Positions 1 through 7,408 of a stretch of DNA of 64,000 nucleotides are shown here, piece by piece. The position numbers were made by a program, and so were the translations under genes. The DNA comes from an uncultured Thalassotalea sp. (GTDB taxonomy: Bacteria; Pseudomonadota; Gammaproteobacteria; Enterobacterales; Alteromonadaceae). Position 1 is the first letter of the stretch, and each line of letters opens with the position of its first letter. The notes below the pieces were generated by a model that worked only from the letters and a program-made list of their open reading frames with translations, did not search any database and was not told the origin of the DNA. The DNA lies in NCBI GenBank assembly GCA_947492575.1, contig CANLNK010000003.1, positions 186,001-250,000 of the forward strand, written 5' to 3'.

Positions 1-1429
1 CATCAATCTAGATCAAAACGATCGTATTGGTAAATTACGCCAAGACCAGTTCGCATTTGAAGATTACTCGGTTGTAGATACCGTCATTATGGGTCATACC
101 GAATTATGGGAAGTTAAAGAAGAACGTGACCGTATTTATGCCCTACCTGAAATGAGCGAAGAAGATGGCATGCGTGTTGGCGATCTTGAATCGCAATACG
201 CAGAAATGGACGGTTACAGCGCAGAAAGTCGCGCCGGTGAATTGCTGATTGGTGTTGGTATTCCTGTTGAACAACACTACGGTAAAATGAGTGAAGTAGC
301 GCCAGGTTGGAAGCTTCGTGTATTACTTGCCCAAGCACTGTTTTCTGATCCTGATATCTTGCTTCTGGATGAGCCTACCAACAACTTGGATATTCACACT
401 ATCAAGTGGTTAGAAGATACGTTAAACGAACGTGATTCAACCATGATCATCATTTCGCATGACCGTCACTTCCTAAACAGTGTTTGTACTCACATGGCTG
501 ACTTAGACTACGGTGAGTTGCGCGTTTATCCGGGTAACTACGACGAATACATGTTAGCTGCTACGCAAGCACGTGCACGTTTATTAGCTGACAATGCCAA
601 AAAACAAGCGCAAATTGCTGAACTTAAGTCGTTCGTAGCTCGCTTCTCAGCAAACGCTTCTAAAGCAAAGCAGGCAACATCACGTGCTAAACAAATTGAT
701 AAAATTCAACTTGATGAAGTGAAAGCTTCAAGCCGTGTTAACCCGTTTATTCGCTTTGAACAAGAGAAAAAGCTATTCCGTAACGTGCTTGAAATTGAAG
801 GCTTAAATAAGAGCTTCGACGACAACGGCACTCCAAAGCAGGTTCTGCAAAACATTAATTTAATGGCAGAAGTTGGCGAGCGTATTGCGGTTATCGGTGA
901 GAACGGCGTTGGTAAAACAACCTTCCTACGCACGTTAATGAGCGAGTTAACACCCGATTCAGGTGAAGTTAAGTGGTCTGAAAACCATAACATTGGTTAC
1001 TACGCACAAGACCATGCACACGAGTTCGAAGAAGACATGAACTTATTCGACTGGATGAGCCAATGGCGCAGTGAAGGCGACGACGAGCAAGTAATTCGTG
1101 GCTTCCTAGGTAGAATGTTATTCTCTGCTGACGATATTAAAAAGTCAGTAAAAGTGCTTTCCGGTGGTGAACAAGGACGTATGTTGTTTGGTAAACTTAT
1201 GATGCAAAAGCCAAACATTCTTGTAATGGACGAACCCACAAACCACTTAGATATGGAATCAATCGAATCGCTAAACATGGCATTAGAACAGTTTGAAGGT
1301 TCATTGGTGTTCGTTTCACACGACCGTGAGTTTGTCTCGAGCCTAGCAACACGTATTATTGAAATCAAAGACAACGGTTACATTGATTTCACAGGTACTT
1401 ACGACGAATACTTAGCGTCTCAAGACTAG
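1..1429 (+). CDS. ybiT: ABC-F ATPase, YbiT type (5' end outside window)
   Basis: Soluble ABC-F protein with two ATP-binding cassettes and no membrane domain; the family acts on ribosomes as a translation factor. The frame is open from base 2, so the gene starts before the window and the first Met here (position 89) is internal. The first cassette shows a signature-like stretch ending in LRVLLAQAL and Walker [13 protein letters not shown] charged linker follows, then a second Walker A (GENGVGKTT), signature LSGGE and Walker [13 protein letters not shown]. The sequence closely follows my memory of E. coli YbiT, including the linker. A strong terminator follows the stop. Chromosomal housekeeping gene marking the left flank of the integron. 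Confidence 0.93.
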   Translation, partial: INLDQNDRIGKLRQDQFAFEDYSVVDTVIMGHTELWEVKEERDRIYALPEMSEEDGMRVGDLESQYAEMDGYSAESRAGELLIGVGIPVEQHYGKMSEVAPGWKLRVLLAQALFSDPDILLLDEPTNNLDIHTIKWLEDTLNERDSTMIIISHDRHFLNSVCTHMADLDYGELRVYPGNYDEYMLAATQARARLLADNAKKQAQIAELKSFVARFSANASKAKQATSRAKQIDKIQLDEVKASSRVNPFIRFEQEKKLFRNVLEIEGLNKSFDDNGTPKQVLQNINLMAEVGERIAVIGENGVGKTTFLRTLMSELTPDSGEVKWSENHNIGYYAQDHAHEFEEDMNLFDWMSQWRSEGDDEQVIRGFLGRMLFSADDIKKSVKVLSGGEQGRMLFGKLMMQKPNILVMDEPTNHLDMESIESLNMALEQFEGSLVFVSHDREFVSSLATRIIEIKDNGYIDFTGTYDEYLASQD

Positions 1430-1470
1430 TAATTTCGATAGTAAAATTACCTAATCAGAAACAATCCAAG

Positions 1471-1512
1471 CGCCCTATTTTGCTGATGCAATTTAGGGCG
1501 TTTTTATTTTTA
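1471..1512 (+). terminator. Rho-independent terminator after ybiT
   Basis: Inverted repeat CGCCCTA (1471-1477) / TAGGGCG (1494-1500) followed directly by a T-rich run. It sits 40 bp after the ybiT stop and touches the 3' end of the convergent integrase gene, so it may serve both. Confidence 0.85.
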
Positions 1513-2478
1513 TGCTGATAAGTCAGATAATGGACTACGGACACCATTAGCACCCTGTTCTATTACATGTGTATAAATTTGCGTGGTACGAATATCGCTA
1601 TGCCCTAATTGCTCTTGAATTGTACGTATATCAGTACCTCGTTGTAATAAGTGAGTTGCAAAAGAATGCCGCAACGTATGACACGTGATTTGCTTATCTA
1701 TTCCAGAACTTAACCTAGCCGCTCTAATCGTTTTTCTTAACACTGTATGATCGATATGATGCCGCCTAATTTCGCCAGATTCGGGGTCAGCACTGAGTCG
1801 TGTTGATGGAAACAGGTAGTGCCATCCAAACTCAAACCTTGCCGACGGATTCTTACGCGAGTACCCATAAGGCAAATGGACACCCGCATACTCTTCTGCC
1901 CCTATGTCTTTAGCAAAATAACTTTTAGCAAACTCTATTTGCATCTTTAAATCGCCTACAAGCTCCTTTGCTAGAGTTACTCGCCGATTTTTACCACCTT
2001 TACCTTGCCATACACAAATAGAGTGGTAATCAAAATCAATGTCTTGAACCCTTAAACGAACAACTTCCATTAAGCGCAGTCCACTGCCATACATCAATTT
2101 ACAGGGAAGCTGATATTCAGATTTTATATGCTTAAATAATGTTACAACTTCCTGTTGAGTTAGCACAACAGGCAGCTTTTGCTGCCCTTTAGTGCGATTA
2201 AAGTCTAGTGATAACGTTAGTGGTTTCTCGATTATGAATTTATATAAATAAACTAAAGCGTTAAGTGCAACAGCTTGCGTTCTTGGCGCCACATTCATTT
2301 TATTACTAAGAAAGCTTAAGAATTGCTCTACTTCAACGTTATGACACTGGTTTGGATGCCTTTTGTGATTAAAGTTGATAAACGCTTTAATCCAATACGT
2401 ATATGATTCAATAGTTCTTTTAGCATAACAACGTGTTCGCATTTGTTCTGCGATAAAACGTAGATAAGGTGATTTCAT
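1510..2478 (-). CDS. intI: Integron integrase (tyrosine recombinase IntI)
   Basis: Site-specific tyrosine recombinase that captures and excises gene cassettes by attI x attC recombination, 322 aa. Catalytic residues are visible: Arg135 in GSGLRL, His267/Arg270 in CHTLRH, His293 in LGHSD and Tyr302 in IYTHV. The integron-specific insert that separates IntI from XerC/D is present at about residues 208-232 (FEFGWHYLFPS). The start is taken at 2478 because GGGAGGA lies just upstream; an in-frame extension to 2574 would run across the LexA box and lacks a ribosome site. The gene faces away from the cassette array, the usual integron layout. Full length, no lesion seen, so it is probably active. 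Confidence 0.95.
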   Translation of the reverse strand: MKSPYLRFIAEQMRTRCYAKRTIESYTYWIKAFINFNHKRHPNQCHNVEVEQFLSFLSNKMNVAPRTQAVALNALVYLYKFIIEKPLTLSLDFNRTKGQQKLPVVLTQQEVVTLFKHIKSEYQLPCKLMYGSGLRLMEVVRLRVQDIDFDYHSICVWQGKGGKNRRVTLAKELVGDLKMQIEFAKSYFAKDIGAEEYAGVHLPYGYSRKNPSARFEFGWHYLFPSTRLSADPESGEIRRHHIDHTVLRKTIRAARLSSGIDKQITCHTLRHSFATHLLQRGTDIRTIQEQLGHSDIRTTQIYTHVIEQGANGVRSPLSDLSA

Positions 2479-2504
2479 ATTTCCTCCCTGAAAAAACACA
2501 GCAA

Positions 2505-2520
2505 CTGTATATGTATACAG
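2505..2520. promoter_or_regulatory. LexA (SOS) box in the intI promoter region
   Basis: The 16 bases CTGTATATGTATACAG match the gammaproteobacterial LexA consensus CTGT-N8-ACAG with intact CTGT/ACAG arms and an alternating AT core. It lies 27 bp upstream of the intI start codon, where LexA would block transcription. SOS control of integron integrases is established for Vibrio and class 1 integrons; for this gene it is inferred from the site. Confidence 0.88.
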
Positions 2521-2557
2521 CTTAGCATAAATCCTTCTTTCTGCGATCAAAGCGCGT

Positions 2558-2692
2558 AAATTGCGCGCTTTCACTCATCTGGACTATTAAGCGCTATATT
2601 TAAGCTATTGACTAGCAACGAAAAGCTGAATACGTTAAATTAACGAGCTTTAAATTAATCAAGGAAGATAAATTGTGGAAAGCGCGCAATTT
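2558..2692. repeat. 15-bp perfect inverted repeat bracketing the intI-attI spacer
   Basis: AAATTGCGCGCTTTC at 2558-2572 is the exact reverse complement of GAAAGCGCGCAATTT at 2678-2692. The arms are 105 bp apart and end 16 bp before the attI crossover. The candidate cassette promoter lies between them. Function unknown; it could be integrase or regulator binding sites, or a large RNA hairpin in the cassette leader. Confidence 0.8.
2608..2636 (+). promoter_or_regulatory. Candidate cassette promoter Pc
   Basis: TTGACT at 2608-2613 (five of six -35 consensus bases), a 17-bp spacer, then TACGTT at 2631-2636 as a weak -10. It points into the array. Integrons normally have a Pc in intI or attI; this is the best match here but the -10 is poor. 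Confidence 0.4.
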
Positions 2693-2714
2693 GCCTTCTA
2701 ATAAACTGTTATAG
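2640..2714 (+). other. attI recombination site region
   Basis: The core site GTTATAG (2708-2714) fits GTTRRRY and lies immediately before the first cassette gene, 230 bp upstream of the intI start. The left boundary of attI is not visible and is set approximately. Confidence 0.7.
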
Positions 2715-2729
2715 TGCAAGGAGGCCGTA

Positions 2730-3044
2730 TTGTTCATAATTCCTATTTTATTAATTCCACTAATATTATATTGGCTTACTTTGTCATCGAGTTTGTTTAA
2801 TTATTTAGAAAAAAATCACACCGAAATTTACTCAGGTATGGGCAAACCATCATTATTTTTCAATAGTACGCCAGATAACAACTCTAGATTTATTAAATTT
2901 CTGCTGAAACGTGAGTGGGTAAACCTAAATGATGATTATCTCGATAAACTATGTTCAAAATTGTTTGTGCTCTTTTTTGTCGTAAGCATACTTTTTGGAT
3001 TATTTTTGATGTACTTTATTGCAGATGCATTTAATGCACTATAA
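2730..3044 (+). CDS. Cassette 1: small two-TM protein, UspB-like layout
   Basis: 104 aa, TTG start preceded by AAGGAGG with ideal spacing. Hydrophobic segments lie at about residues 1-20 and 78-100, with a polar middle containing GMGKPSLFF and KREWVNLND. The layout (TM, short loop with a G-x-P motif, charged stretch, C-terminal TM) recalls universal stress protein B, but the resemblance is from memory and weak. First cassette after attI, so the one best placed to be expressed from Pc. The stop codon lies inside attC1. Function unknown. Confidence 0.75.
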   Translation: MFIIPILLIPLILYWLTLSSSLFNYLEKNHTEIYSGMGKPSLFFNSTPDNNSRFIKFLLKREWVNLNDDYLDKLCSKLFVLFFVVSILFGLFLMYFIADAFNAL

Positions 3045-3136
3045 CAAGCTAATAAATAAGGACTAAAAACAGTTTGCTGTTTTCGTCCCTCAACATTTTA
3101 GCAAACTATTTTTAGCCCATTATTAGGGCGTTAGGT
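3039..3136 (+). repeat. attC1
   Basis: Starts CTATAACAAG, ends GCGTTAGGT (core GTTAGGT 3130-3136), with inner arms AGTTTGCT...TTTTAGCAAACT. The TAA stop of cassette 1 lies in the left core. Confidence 0.9.
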
Positions 3137-3141
3137 TTTCA

Positions 3142-3738
3142 ATGAGACTCCCCACATTTCCAGAGTTTTTATTTGCTATGTCTATGGTGTTTTTTATCGC
3201 CTTCATATCGGCATTTAACTCTGAATTATTGGATGGCGAACCATTGTGTGAGCTTAATCTATTAAACGAAAAGCAAGAAAGTTGTAATCTGAATGACAAC
3301 TCATTCACTAATTTTCGATTAGTTGTTCACACTGGCGGTAGTAGTAAAACAGTTACAACAAAAGTCCCTATATCTATAACTATTATAACCAACGATGAGG
3401 TGATAAAGCACGAAAGCATATTGCCAAAAGCAGCAAGTACAGGCGCTGGGCGTAAGTATCATTCAAATCTAAATTATGGTGTTTACGACCTACCCAAGGG
3501 GTCAACAACCATCACTATCATTGCAAACGATAACGTTAAACGGTTTTCATTGTTCAATGCCAAGGTACTGAAAAACGCCAATAATTATTATGTTTATTTG
3601 CTAGGTTTAATATTTCTAGTAATACTGTTTTTCTCTATTTACAATCGAAAGAGCATTTTCGTAAAAGGCATTGGTAAACCATTGCCCTATATACTTTATT
3701 TTTTTGTGGTTCTGTTAGTCGTAACTTGGGCATTGTAA
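3142..3738 (+). CDS. Cassette 2: membrane-anchored protein of unknown function
   Basis: 198 aa, ATG start six bases after attC1. An N-terminal hydrophobic segment (about 7-24) is followed by a hydrophilic, beta-rich region of roughly 120 residues (the stretch around VTTKVPISITI), probably periplasmic. Two C-terminal hydrophobic segments follow (about 150-167 and 178-197). I do not recognise the family. The ribosome site is poor, so translation may rely on read-through coupling from cassette 1 or a very short leader. Confidence 0.7.
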   Translation: MRLPTFPEFLFAMSMVFFIAFISAFNSELLDGEPLCELNLLNEKQESCNLNDNSFTNFRLVVHTGGSSKTVTTKVPISITIITNDEVIKHESILPKAASTGAGRKYHSNLNYGVYDLPKGSTTITIIANDNVKRFSLFNAKVLKNANNYYVYLLGLIFLVILFFSIYNRKSIFVKGIGKPLPYILYFFVVLLVVTWAL

Positions 3739-3740
3739 AA

Positions 3741-3843
3741 ACCTAACAAGCGCATTAAGCATGGGACTGTTAACAGTTTGCTCGGTTCCGCTACGCTTCA
3801 CATTTTAGCAAACAATTATCAGCCCCTTATGCGGGCGTTATAT
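3741..3843 (+). repeat. attC2
   Basis: Left core ACCTAAC, right core GTTATAT (3837-3843); inner arms AGTTTGCT and AGCAAAC. Nearly identical along its length to attC13. Confidence 0.93.
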
Positions 3844-3869
3844 ACACATTTGAGTTTGGAGTTATTAAA

Positions 3870-4205
3870 TTGGAAGTAACATTTCTTATTAATGTGTTCT
3901 CATACCAGTTTTTATCGATATTTATCTGCTATTGTGTGTTTTCTGCTGTGTGTTATTTACTATTGGTAGCTTATGGTGTTTTAAAATTTGGCTCTTACTC
4001 TTTCTCCCCTAAGGCAACAGTTTTTTTCAATATAATCAAATTTCTCTCGTGGGGATTTATGATGGTCATAGAAAAAGTAAAGGCATCCGATCTTTTAGAG
4101 AACCTTCTGAGTAGATTATCACCAACTATCTCTATGATATTGATAATAATAGTAAATAGTTTTATTTTTTCTTATATTATAAATCTATTCATTATCAACT
4201 TTTAA
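3870..4205 (+). CDS. Cassette 3: small membrane protein
   Basis: 111 aa, TTG start about nine bases after a GGAG element. One or two hydrophobic segments in the first 50 residues (Phe, Tyr and Cys rich) and a strongly hydrophobic C-terminus (about 88-111, Ile rich). The intervening loop contains several Lys residues. No recognised family. Very AT-rich even for this region. Confidence 0.65.
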   Translation: MEVTFLINVFSYQFLSIFICYCVFSAVCYLLLVAYGVLKFGSYSFSPKATVFFNIIKFLSWGFMMVIEKVKASDLLENLLSRLSPTISMILIIIVNSFIFSYIINLFIINF

Positions 4206-4218
4206 ATGTGTCTTGTGT

Positions 4219-4320
4219 ATATAACAAGCTGTTCAAGCGGGACTTTTTACTGTTTGCCGGGTTCCGCTTCGCTCCACATTTTGGCTAACTATTAAAAAGC
4301 CCCTTAACAGGGCGTTATAT
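4219..4320 (+). repeat. attC3
   Basis: Left core ATATAAC, right core GTTATAT (4314-4320). The central part resembles attC2 and attC7 (GTTCCGCTTCGCT) but the right inner arm reads GGCTAAC. Confidence 0.88.
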
Positions 4321-4335
4321 GTACAAGGAGCGTAG

Positions 4336-4671
4336 GTGCCTAAACTTCCAATCTTGAAGCCTAATCCTCTAGATCAAAATATTGATTTGATTCGTAATTC
4401 GATGAATGGAGAAATAGGTCAAGTTGCTGAAATCCTTGAATCTAAAGTAGATATAAATGTATCAGACGCAAATGGAATTACACCGCTCATAGCTGCATCT
4501 GCGGCAGGTCACCTTGAAATAGTTGAATTACTTGTGTCAAAAGGTGCAAATGTTGAGCTAAAAGACAACTATGGTTATGACGCTTACCATGTTGCTATGT
4601 TTTATGGGGATTTAAAAGGCGAGGCCTTAGAGCCTTTTAAATCAATAATGTCTGTGGTTAAGTACATATAA
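4336..4671 (+). CDS. Cassette 4: ankyrin-repeat protein
   Basis: 111 aa, GTG start behind AAGGAG. Residues about 30-95 hold one clear ankyrin repeat (NGITPLIAASAAGHLEIVELL then SKGANVELKD) flanked by a partial repeat before it and a degenerate one after it (YGYDAYHVAMFYGD). Ankyrin repeats bind other proteins; the partner is unknown. There is no signal peptide, so cytoplasmic. Two to three repeats is short for a stable ankyrin fold, so it may need a partner. The stop is inside attC4. Confidence 0.82.
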   Translation: MPKLPILKPNPLDQNIDLIRNSMNGEIGQVAEILESKVDINVSDANGITPLIAASAAGHLEIVELLVSKGANVELKDNYGYDAYHVAMFYGDLKGEALEPFKSIMSVVKYI

Positions 4672-4766
4672 CAAACGAATTAATAATGGACGTCTTACGC
4701 TTGGCTGACGCTCATTCTTCGCTAAGTTTAGCCAAGCTAAATCCGCCCATTATTCGGGCGTTATGT
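4666..4766 (+). repeat. attC4
   Basis: Left core ATATAAC, right core GTTATGT (4760-4766). Inner arms GCTTGGCT / AGCCAAGC; loop region shared with attC5 and attC11. Confidence 0.92.
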
Positions 4767-4787
4767 GTACAGGCAAGTGTCAGGTGT

Positions 4788-4997
4788 ATGGAATCTATTA
4801 TGCTAGAAGCTACTCATAAAAATTACCGCTTTAGAATCGAAGAAGATTTACCTGATATAGGCTTCTACTTGTACGTTTTTCAGAATGACAATTGTATCTA
4901 TGATTCATTGCAGGACGATTTAGAAACCTTAAAAGAAATCGCAAACGAAAAATTTAATTGTCCACTAGATGAATGGAAAGCTACTACATCAACATAA
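4788..4997 (+). CDS. Cassette 5: small protein of unknown function
   Basis: 69 aa from ATG 4788; ATG 4800 is an equally likely start because GGA lies at a better distance from it. The open frame continues upstream through attC4, but that part is site sequence and not the gene. The product is soluble and acidic, with an aromatic beta-like stretch (IGFYLYVFQND) and an amphipathic C-terminal helix. No recognised family. It overlaps no other gene. Confidence 0.65.
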   Translation: MESIMLEATHKNYRFRIEEDLPDIGFYLYVFQNDNCIYDSLQDDLETLKEIANEKFNCPLDEWKATTST

Positions 4998-5002
4998 TGT
5001 AT

Positions 5003-5103
5003 ACATAACAAGCTGTTTAATATGGACGCCTTACTGCTTGGCTGGCGCTCATTCTTCGCTAAGTTTAGCCAAGCGTAATCCGCCCATTAACAGGGCGTTA
5101 GGT
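5003..5103 (+). repeat. attC5
   Basis: Left core ACATAAC, right core GTTAGGT (5097-5103). Inner arms GCTTGGCT / AGCCAAGC, close to attC4. Confidence 0.92.
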
Positions 5104-5127
5104 GTCTATCGGGCATGGAAGTCAATT

Positions 5128-5379
5128 TTGAGTAAGAAGAAACAATCTAAAACCATCTCGGAAGTTTATTTACCATCGGTTGGAAGTGTGTCTAAAGGGA
5201 AATCGCTTGAGCATCCGATCTTTGGTTTGGGTAAGGTCATAGATATTGCTCAATGGGAAAGTGGAGATGTGACTATCAATATTGAATTTGAAAAACATGG
5301 TTCAAAATGGTTAGCTCTTGAACATGCTAACCTGGCAGAGCCAGCTAAAAAAGGTTTTTGGTCTAGGTTGTTTAGTTAA
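5128..5379 (+). CDS. Cassette 6: stand-alone DUF3553 / UvrD-tail Tudor-like domain
   Basis: 83 aa from TTG 5128, with GGAA seven bases upstream; the open frame upstream of this is attC5. A basic N-terminus (KKKQSK) precedes the pattern HPIFGLGKV...GDVTINIEFEKHGSKWL. This is the DUF3553/UvrD C-terminal Tudor-like motif, which in UvrD and PcrA contacts RNA polymerase. Here it is the whole protein. A role in binding polymerase or nucleic acid is inferred from the fold only. Confidence 0.7.
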   Translation: MSKKKQSKTISEVYLPSVGSVSKGKSLEHPIFGLGKVIDIAQWESGDVTINIEFEKHGSKWLALEHANLAEPAKKGFWSRLFS

Positions 5380-5382
5380 GCC

Positions 5383-5481
5383 ACCTAACAAGCAATTCAA
5401 CAGGGACTAAAATTCGCGGGCTGATTTTGCTGCGCAAAAACTTTAGCCCACAATTTTTAGCCCGTTAATAGGGCGTTAGGT
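5383..5481 (+). repeat. attC6
   Basis: Left core ACCTAAC, right core GTTAGGT (5475-5481). Inner arms GGGCTGA...TTTAGCCC differ from the other sites. Confidence 0.9.
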
Positions 5482-5496
5482 ATACAAGGAAGGTAG

Positions 5497-5763
5497 GTGC
5501 CAATCTACATTAAAACCGAAGGTTCAACGGAAACTATCACCACATTGTCAAAAGGTGTTTGGGATCTACCACCTCAAATCCAAGAACTGGAATCTTGGCT
5601 TTTTGAAAACTCATCAAATCTACCACCTTCCAGTTACATTGCTGATATAGGCTTTAGCGCCAGAGAAAATGCTTGTGGTGGTGGCGCAATATTGTCACCT
5701 AAGGCTATGAGTATAATGGGAAAGTTGGGTATTAAACTGTACTTATCTGAGTATGGTGAGTAA
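5497..5763 (+). CDS. Cassette 7: small soluble protein, possibly DUF4279/immunity-like
   Basis: 88 aa, GTG start behind AAGGAAGG. The C-terminal half (IADIGFSARENACGGG, then LGIKLYLSEY) faintly recalls the end of DUF4279-type small proteins, but I cannot assign it. No membrane segment or signal peptide. Two residues of interest are the single Cys and the GGG turn. Confidence 0.65.
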   Translation: MPIYIKTEGSTETITTLSKGVWDLPPQIQELESWLFENSSNLPPSSYIADIGFSARENACGGGAILSPKAMSIMGKLGIKLYLSEYGE

Positions 5764-5768
5764 TGTAT

Positions 5769-5873
5769 ACCTAACAAGCGCATCAAGTGGTGGGACTGCT
5801 AACGCTTGGCTCGGTTCCGCTTCGCTGCACAAGTATAGCCAAGCATTATCAGCCCCTTATGCGGGCGTTAGCT
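5769..5873 (+). repeat. attC7
   Basis: Left core ACCTAAC, right core GTTAGCT (5867-5873). Inner arms GCTTGGCT / AGCCAAGC; same family as attC8 and attC10. Confidence 0.93.
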
Positions 5874-5889
5874 GTTTTTCGGAGTATGG

Positions 5890-6417
5890 ATGTTCGAATC
5901 AATAAAGAGAAAACTAGATGAGCAAAATAAGGATACTGATCCGAAGAATATGTCTTCGGATTTTAAACTTATGTTTGTCTATCACATAGCCATGATGATT
6001 TTATTCGGTTTCAAGCCAATATCTAACCCTATTCATCAAGTTTATTTAGCAATAACGCTGCTATTAGCTCTAATAATTGTGTCGTTTTTCAATAAACTAA
6101 AATCCAACTGGTCTTGGCCTGGTTTGTCTTTATCAAGCATTCCGTCGATTACATTTAATTTAATATTTACGTACCTTTTCCTAGCCTTTGCTTCTTATGC
6201 AATGACTACAGGAGGTAACTTCCCTGATGTATCTCTAGTAAATTTAGAAACTTTGCTAATAAAATCTTGGGAAGTAATATTGCAAGCTGCATCTAACCCT
6301 GTTTTTACACCTTGGTATCTGGCAGGTATTGGTATAGCTTTCATGAACTTAATGGTAAGTTTAAATCTGGCTACCCTTAAAAAATCAGAGTTTGAGGCTC
6401 AGTGTAACAACAGCTAA
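5890..6417 (+). CDS. Cassette 8: four-TM membrane protein
   Basis: 175 aa, ATG start with GGAG upstream. A charged N-terminus (KRKLDEQNKDTD) is followed by hydrophobic segments at about 28-45, 51-67, 86-105 and 141-163, so both termini are probably cytoplasmic. No recognised family. Its stop is provided by the left core of attC8. Confidence 0.7.
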   Translation: MFESIKRKLDEQNKDTDPKNMSSDFKLMFVYHIAMMILFGFKPISNPIHQVYLAITLLLALIIVSFFNKLKSNWSWPGLSLSSIPSITFNLIFTYLFLAFASYAMTTGGNFPDVSLVNLETLLIKSWEVILQAASNPVFTPWYLAGIGIAFMNLMVSLNLATLKKSEFEAQCNNS

Positions 6418-6515
6418 CAAGCCAATTAAGTGCGGGACTGCTAAAGCTTGGCTCAGTTCCGCTTCGCTACACAGTTTAGCCAAGCATTTATCAGCCCCTT
6501 ATTGGGGCGTTAGCA
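6412..6515 (+). repeat. attC8
   Basis: Left core AGCTAAC, right core GTTAGCA (6509-6515), inner arms GCTTGGCT / AGCCAAGC. Very similar to attC10. Confidence 0.92.
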
Positions 6516-6563
6516 ACTATATTCAATCAAGTAGTATTTATTTAAACTCAAAAAGGAATGAAA

Positions 6564-6896
6564 ATGAAGTCATGTAAAAAACTAGCACTATTGACCGTTG
6601 TTGTATCAAGTTTTGCTTCTGCAAATGAAATGGAAATTTCAGCCCAGAAACAAATAGTCTCTAAAAATACTAAAGTTCAAACGTATATTGGTGACGTCCG
6701 CATTTCATTTGCTGATGATAATCAGCCAGAAACTAAAGCAACAGTTATGCGTTTTGAAAATGGCAAAACGGTCATGGAAGGTGACGTAGAAATTATCCTT
6801 AACAATGCTGTCGCGGTAGCAGACAAAGTTACTTATATAGCATCAAATAATGGCTTAGTAGCAAAGCTGGATAAAGTTACGTTTACTTTTGAGTAA
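6564..6896 (+). CDS. Cassette 9: periplasmic LptA/OstA-like protein
   Basis: 110 aa from ATG 6564; ATG 6558 is possible but sits one base from AGGA, while 6564 has proper spacing. A signal peptide is clear (KKLALLTVVVSSFASA, cleavage near residue 19). The mature part has the repeating beta pattern of the OstA/LptA N-terminal domain: YIGDVRISFAD, then ENGKTVMEGDVEIIL and AVADKVTYIAS. LptA bridges lipopolysaccharide across the periplasm and is about 180 aa, so this is a short single-domain relative. A role in lipopolysaccharide handling is inferred from the fold only. Confidence 0.68.
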   Translation: MKSCKKLALLTVVVSSFASANEMEISAQKQIVSKNTKVQTYIGDVRISFADDNQPETKATVMRFENGKTVMEGDVEIILNNAVAVADKVTYIASNNGLVAKLDKVTFTFE

Positions 6897-6900
6897 TCGT

Positions 6901-6999
6901 TGCTAACAAGGCTTTCAAACGGACACATAAAAGCTGGCTGTGCTCGTGCCTCGCAAATTTTAGCCAGCTTTTACTTAGCCGCTTAAAGTGGCGTTATAG
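6901..6999 (+). repeat. attC9
   Basis: Left core TGCTAAC, right core GTTATAG (6993-6999). Inner arms AGCTGGCT / TAGCCAGCT, a sequence variant with conserved pairing. Confidence 0.88.
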
Positions 7000-7040
7000 A
7001 GCTATCCTGCACCAGTTAAATTTTTCACACAGGCGTAATA

Positions 7041-7286
7041 ATGAAACTTCCAAAGTTAAAGCGTAAATATTGTAGAATTGATGGTATATGTTTGCTTGGA
7101 GTTTACGCAGGATGTGATTTTATTTTAGATGTTATTCCTGCAAGAGAATTCACATATAAAAGCATCTATATAAGTGAACTATCAAATCCTTTTGCTTTTT
7201 GGCTTATGATTGCCTTTATGGCAATTACAGTAATAATCGGTATTTATGGTTTATTATTTTGGGAATTCGAGCAGGAAAGCAATTAG
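7041..7286 (+). CDS. Cassette 10: two-TM membrane protein
   Basis: 81 aa, ATG start. Basic N-terminus (KLPKLKRKY), a first weaker hydrophobic segment at about 16-35 and a strong one at about 52-74, then an acidic tail. No recognised family. Confidence 0.65.
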   Translation: MKLPKLKRKYCRIDGICLLGVYAGCDFILDVIPAREFTYKSIYISELSNPFAFWLMIAFMAITVIIGIYGLLFWEFEQESN

Positions 7287-7288
7287 CT

Positions 7289-7392
7289 CTATAACAAGCC
7301 TATAAAGTGCGGGACTGCTAAAGCTTGGCTCAGTTCCGCTCCGCTTCACAAGTTTAGCCAAGCATTATCAGCCCCTTATTGAGGCGTTAGTT
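7289..7392 (+). repeat. attC10
   Basis: Left core CTATAAC, right core GTTAGTT (7386-7392). Inner arms GCTTGGCT / AGCCAAGC. Confidence 0.92.
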
Positions 7393-7408
7393 GCCAATGG
7401 AGATCACT

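Noticed and set aside
2479-2574. In-frame N-terminal extension of the integrase
   Set aside because: It would translate through the LexA box and lacks a ribosome site; the start at 2478 has GGGAGGA and matches family length.
4686-4787. Upstream part of the open frame of cassette 5
   Set aside because: It is attC4 sequence read in an open frame.
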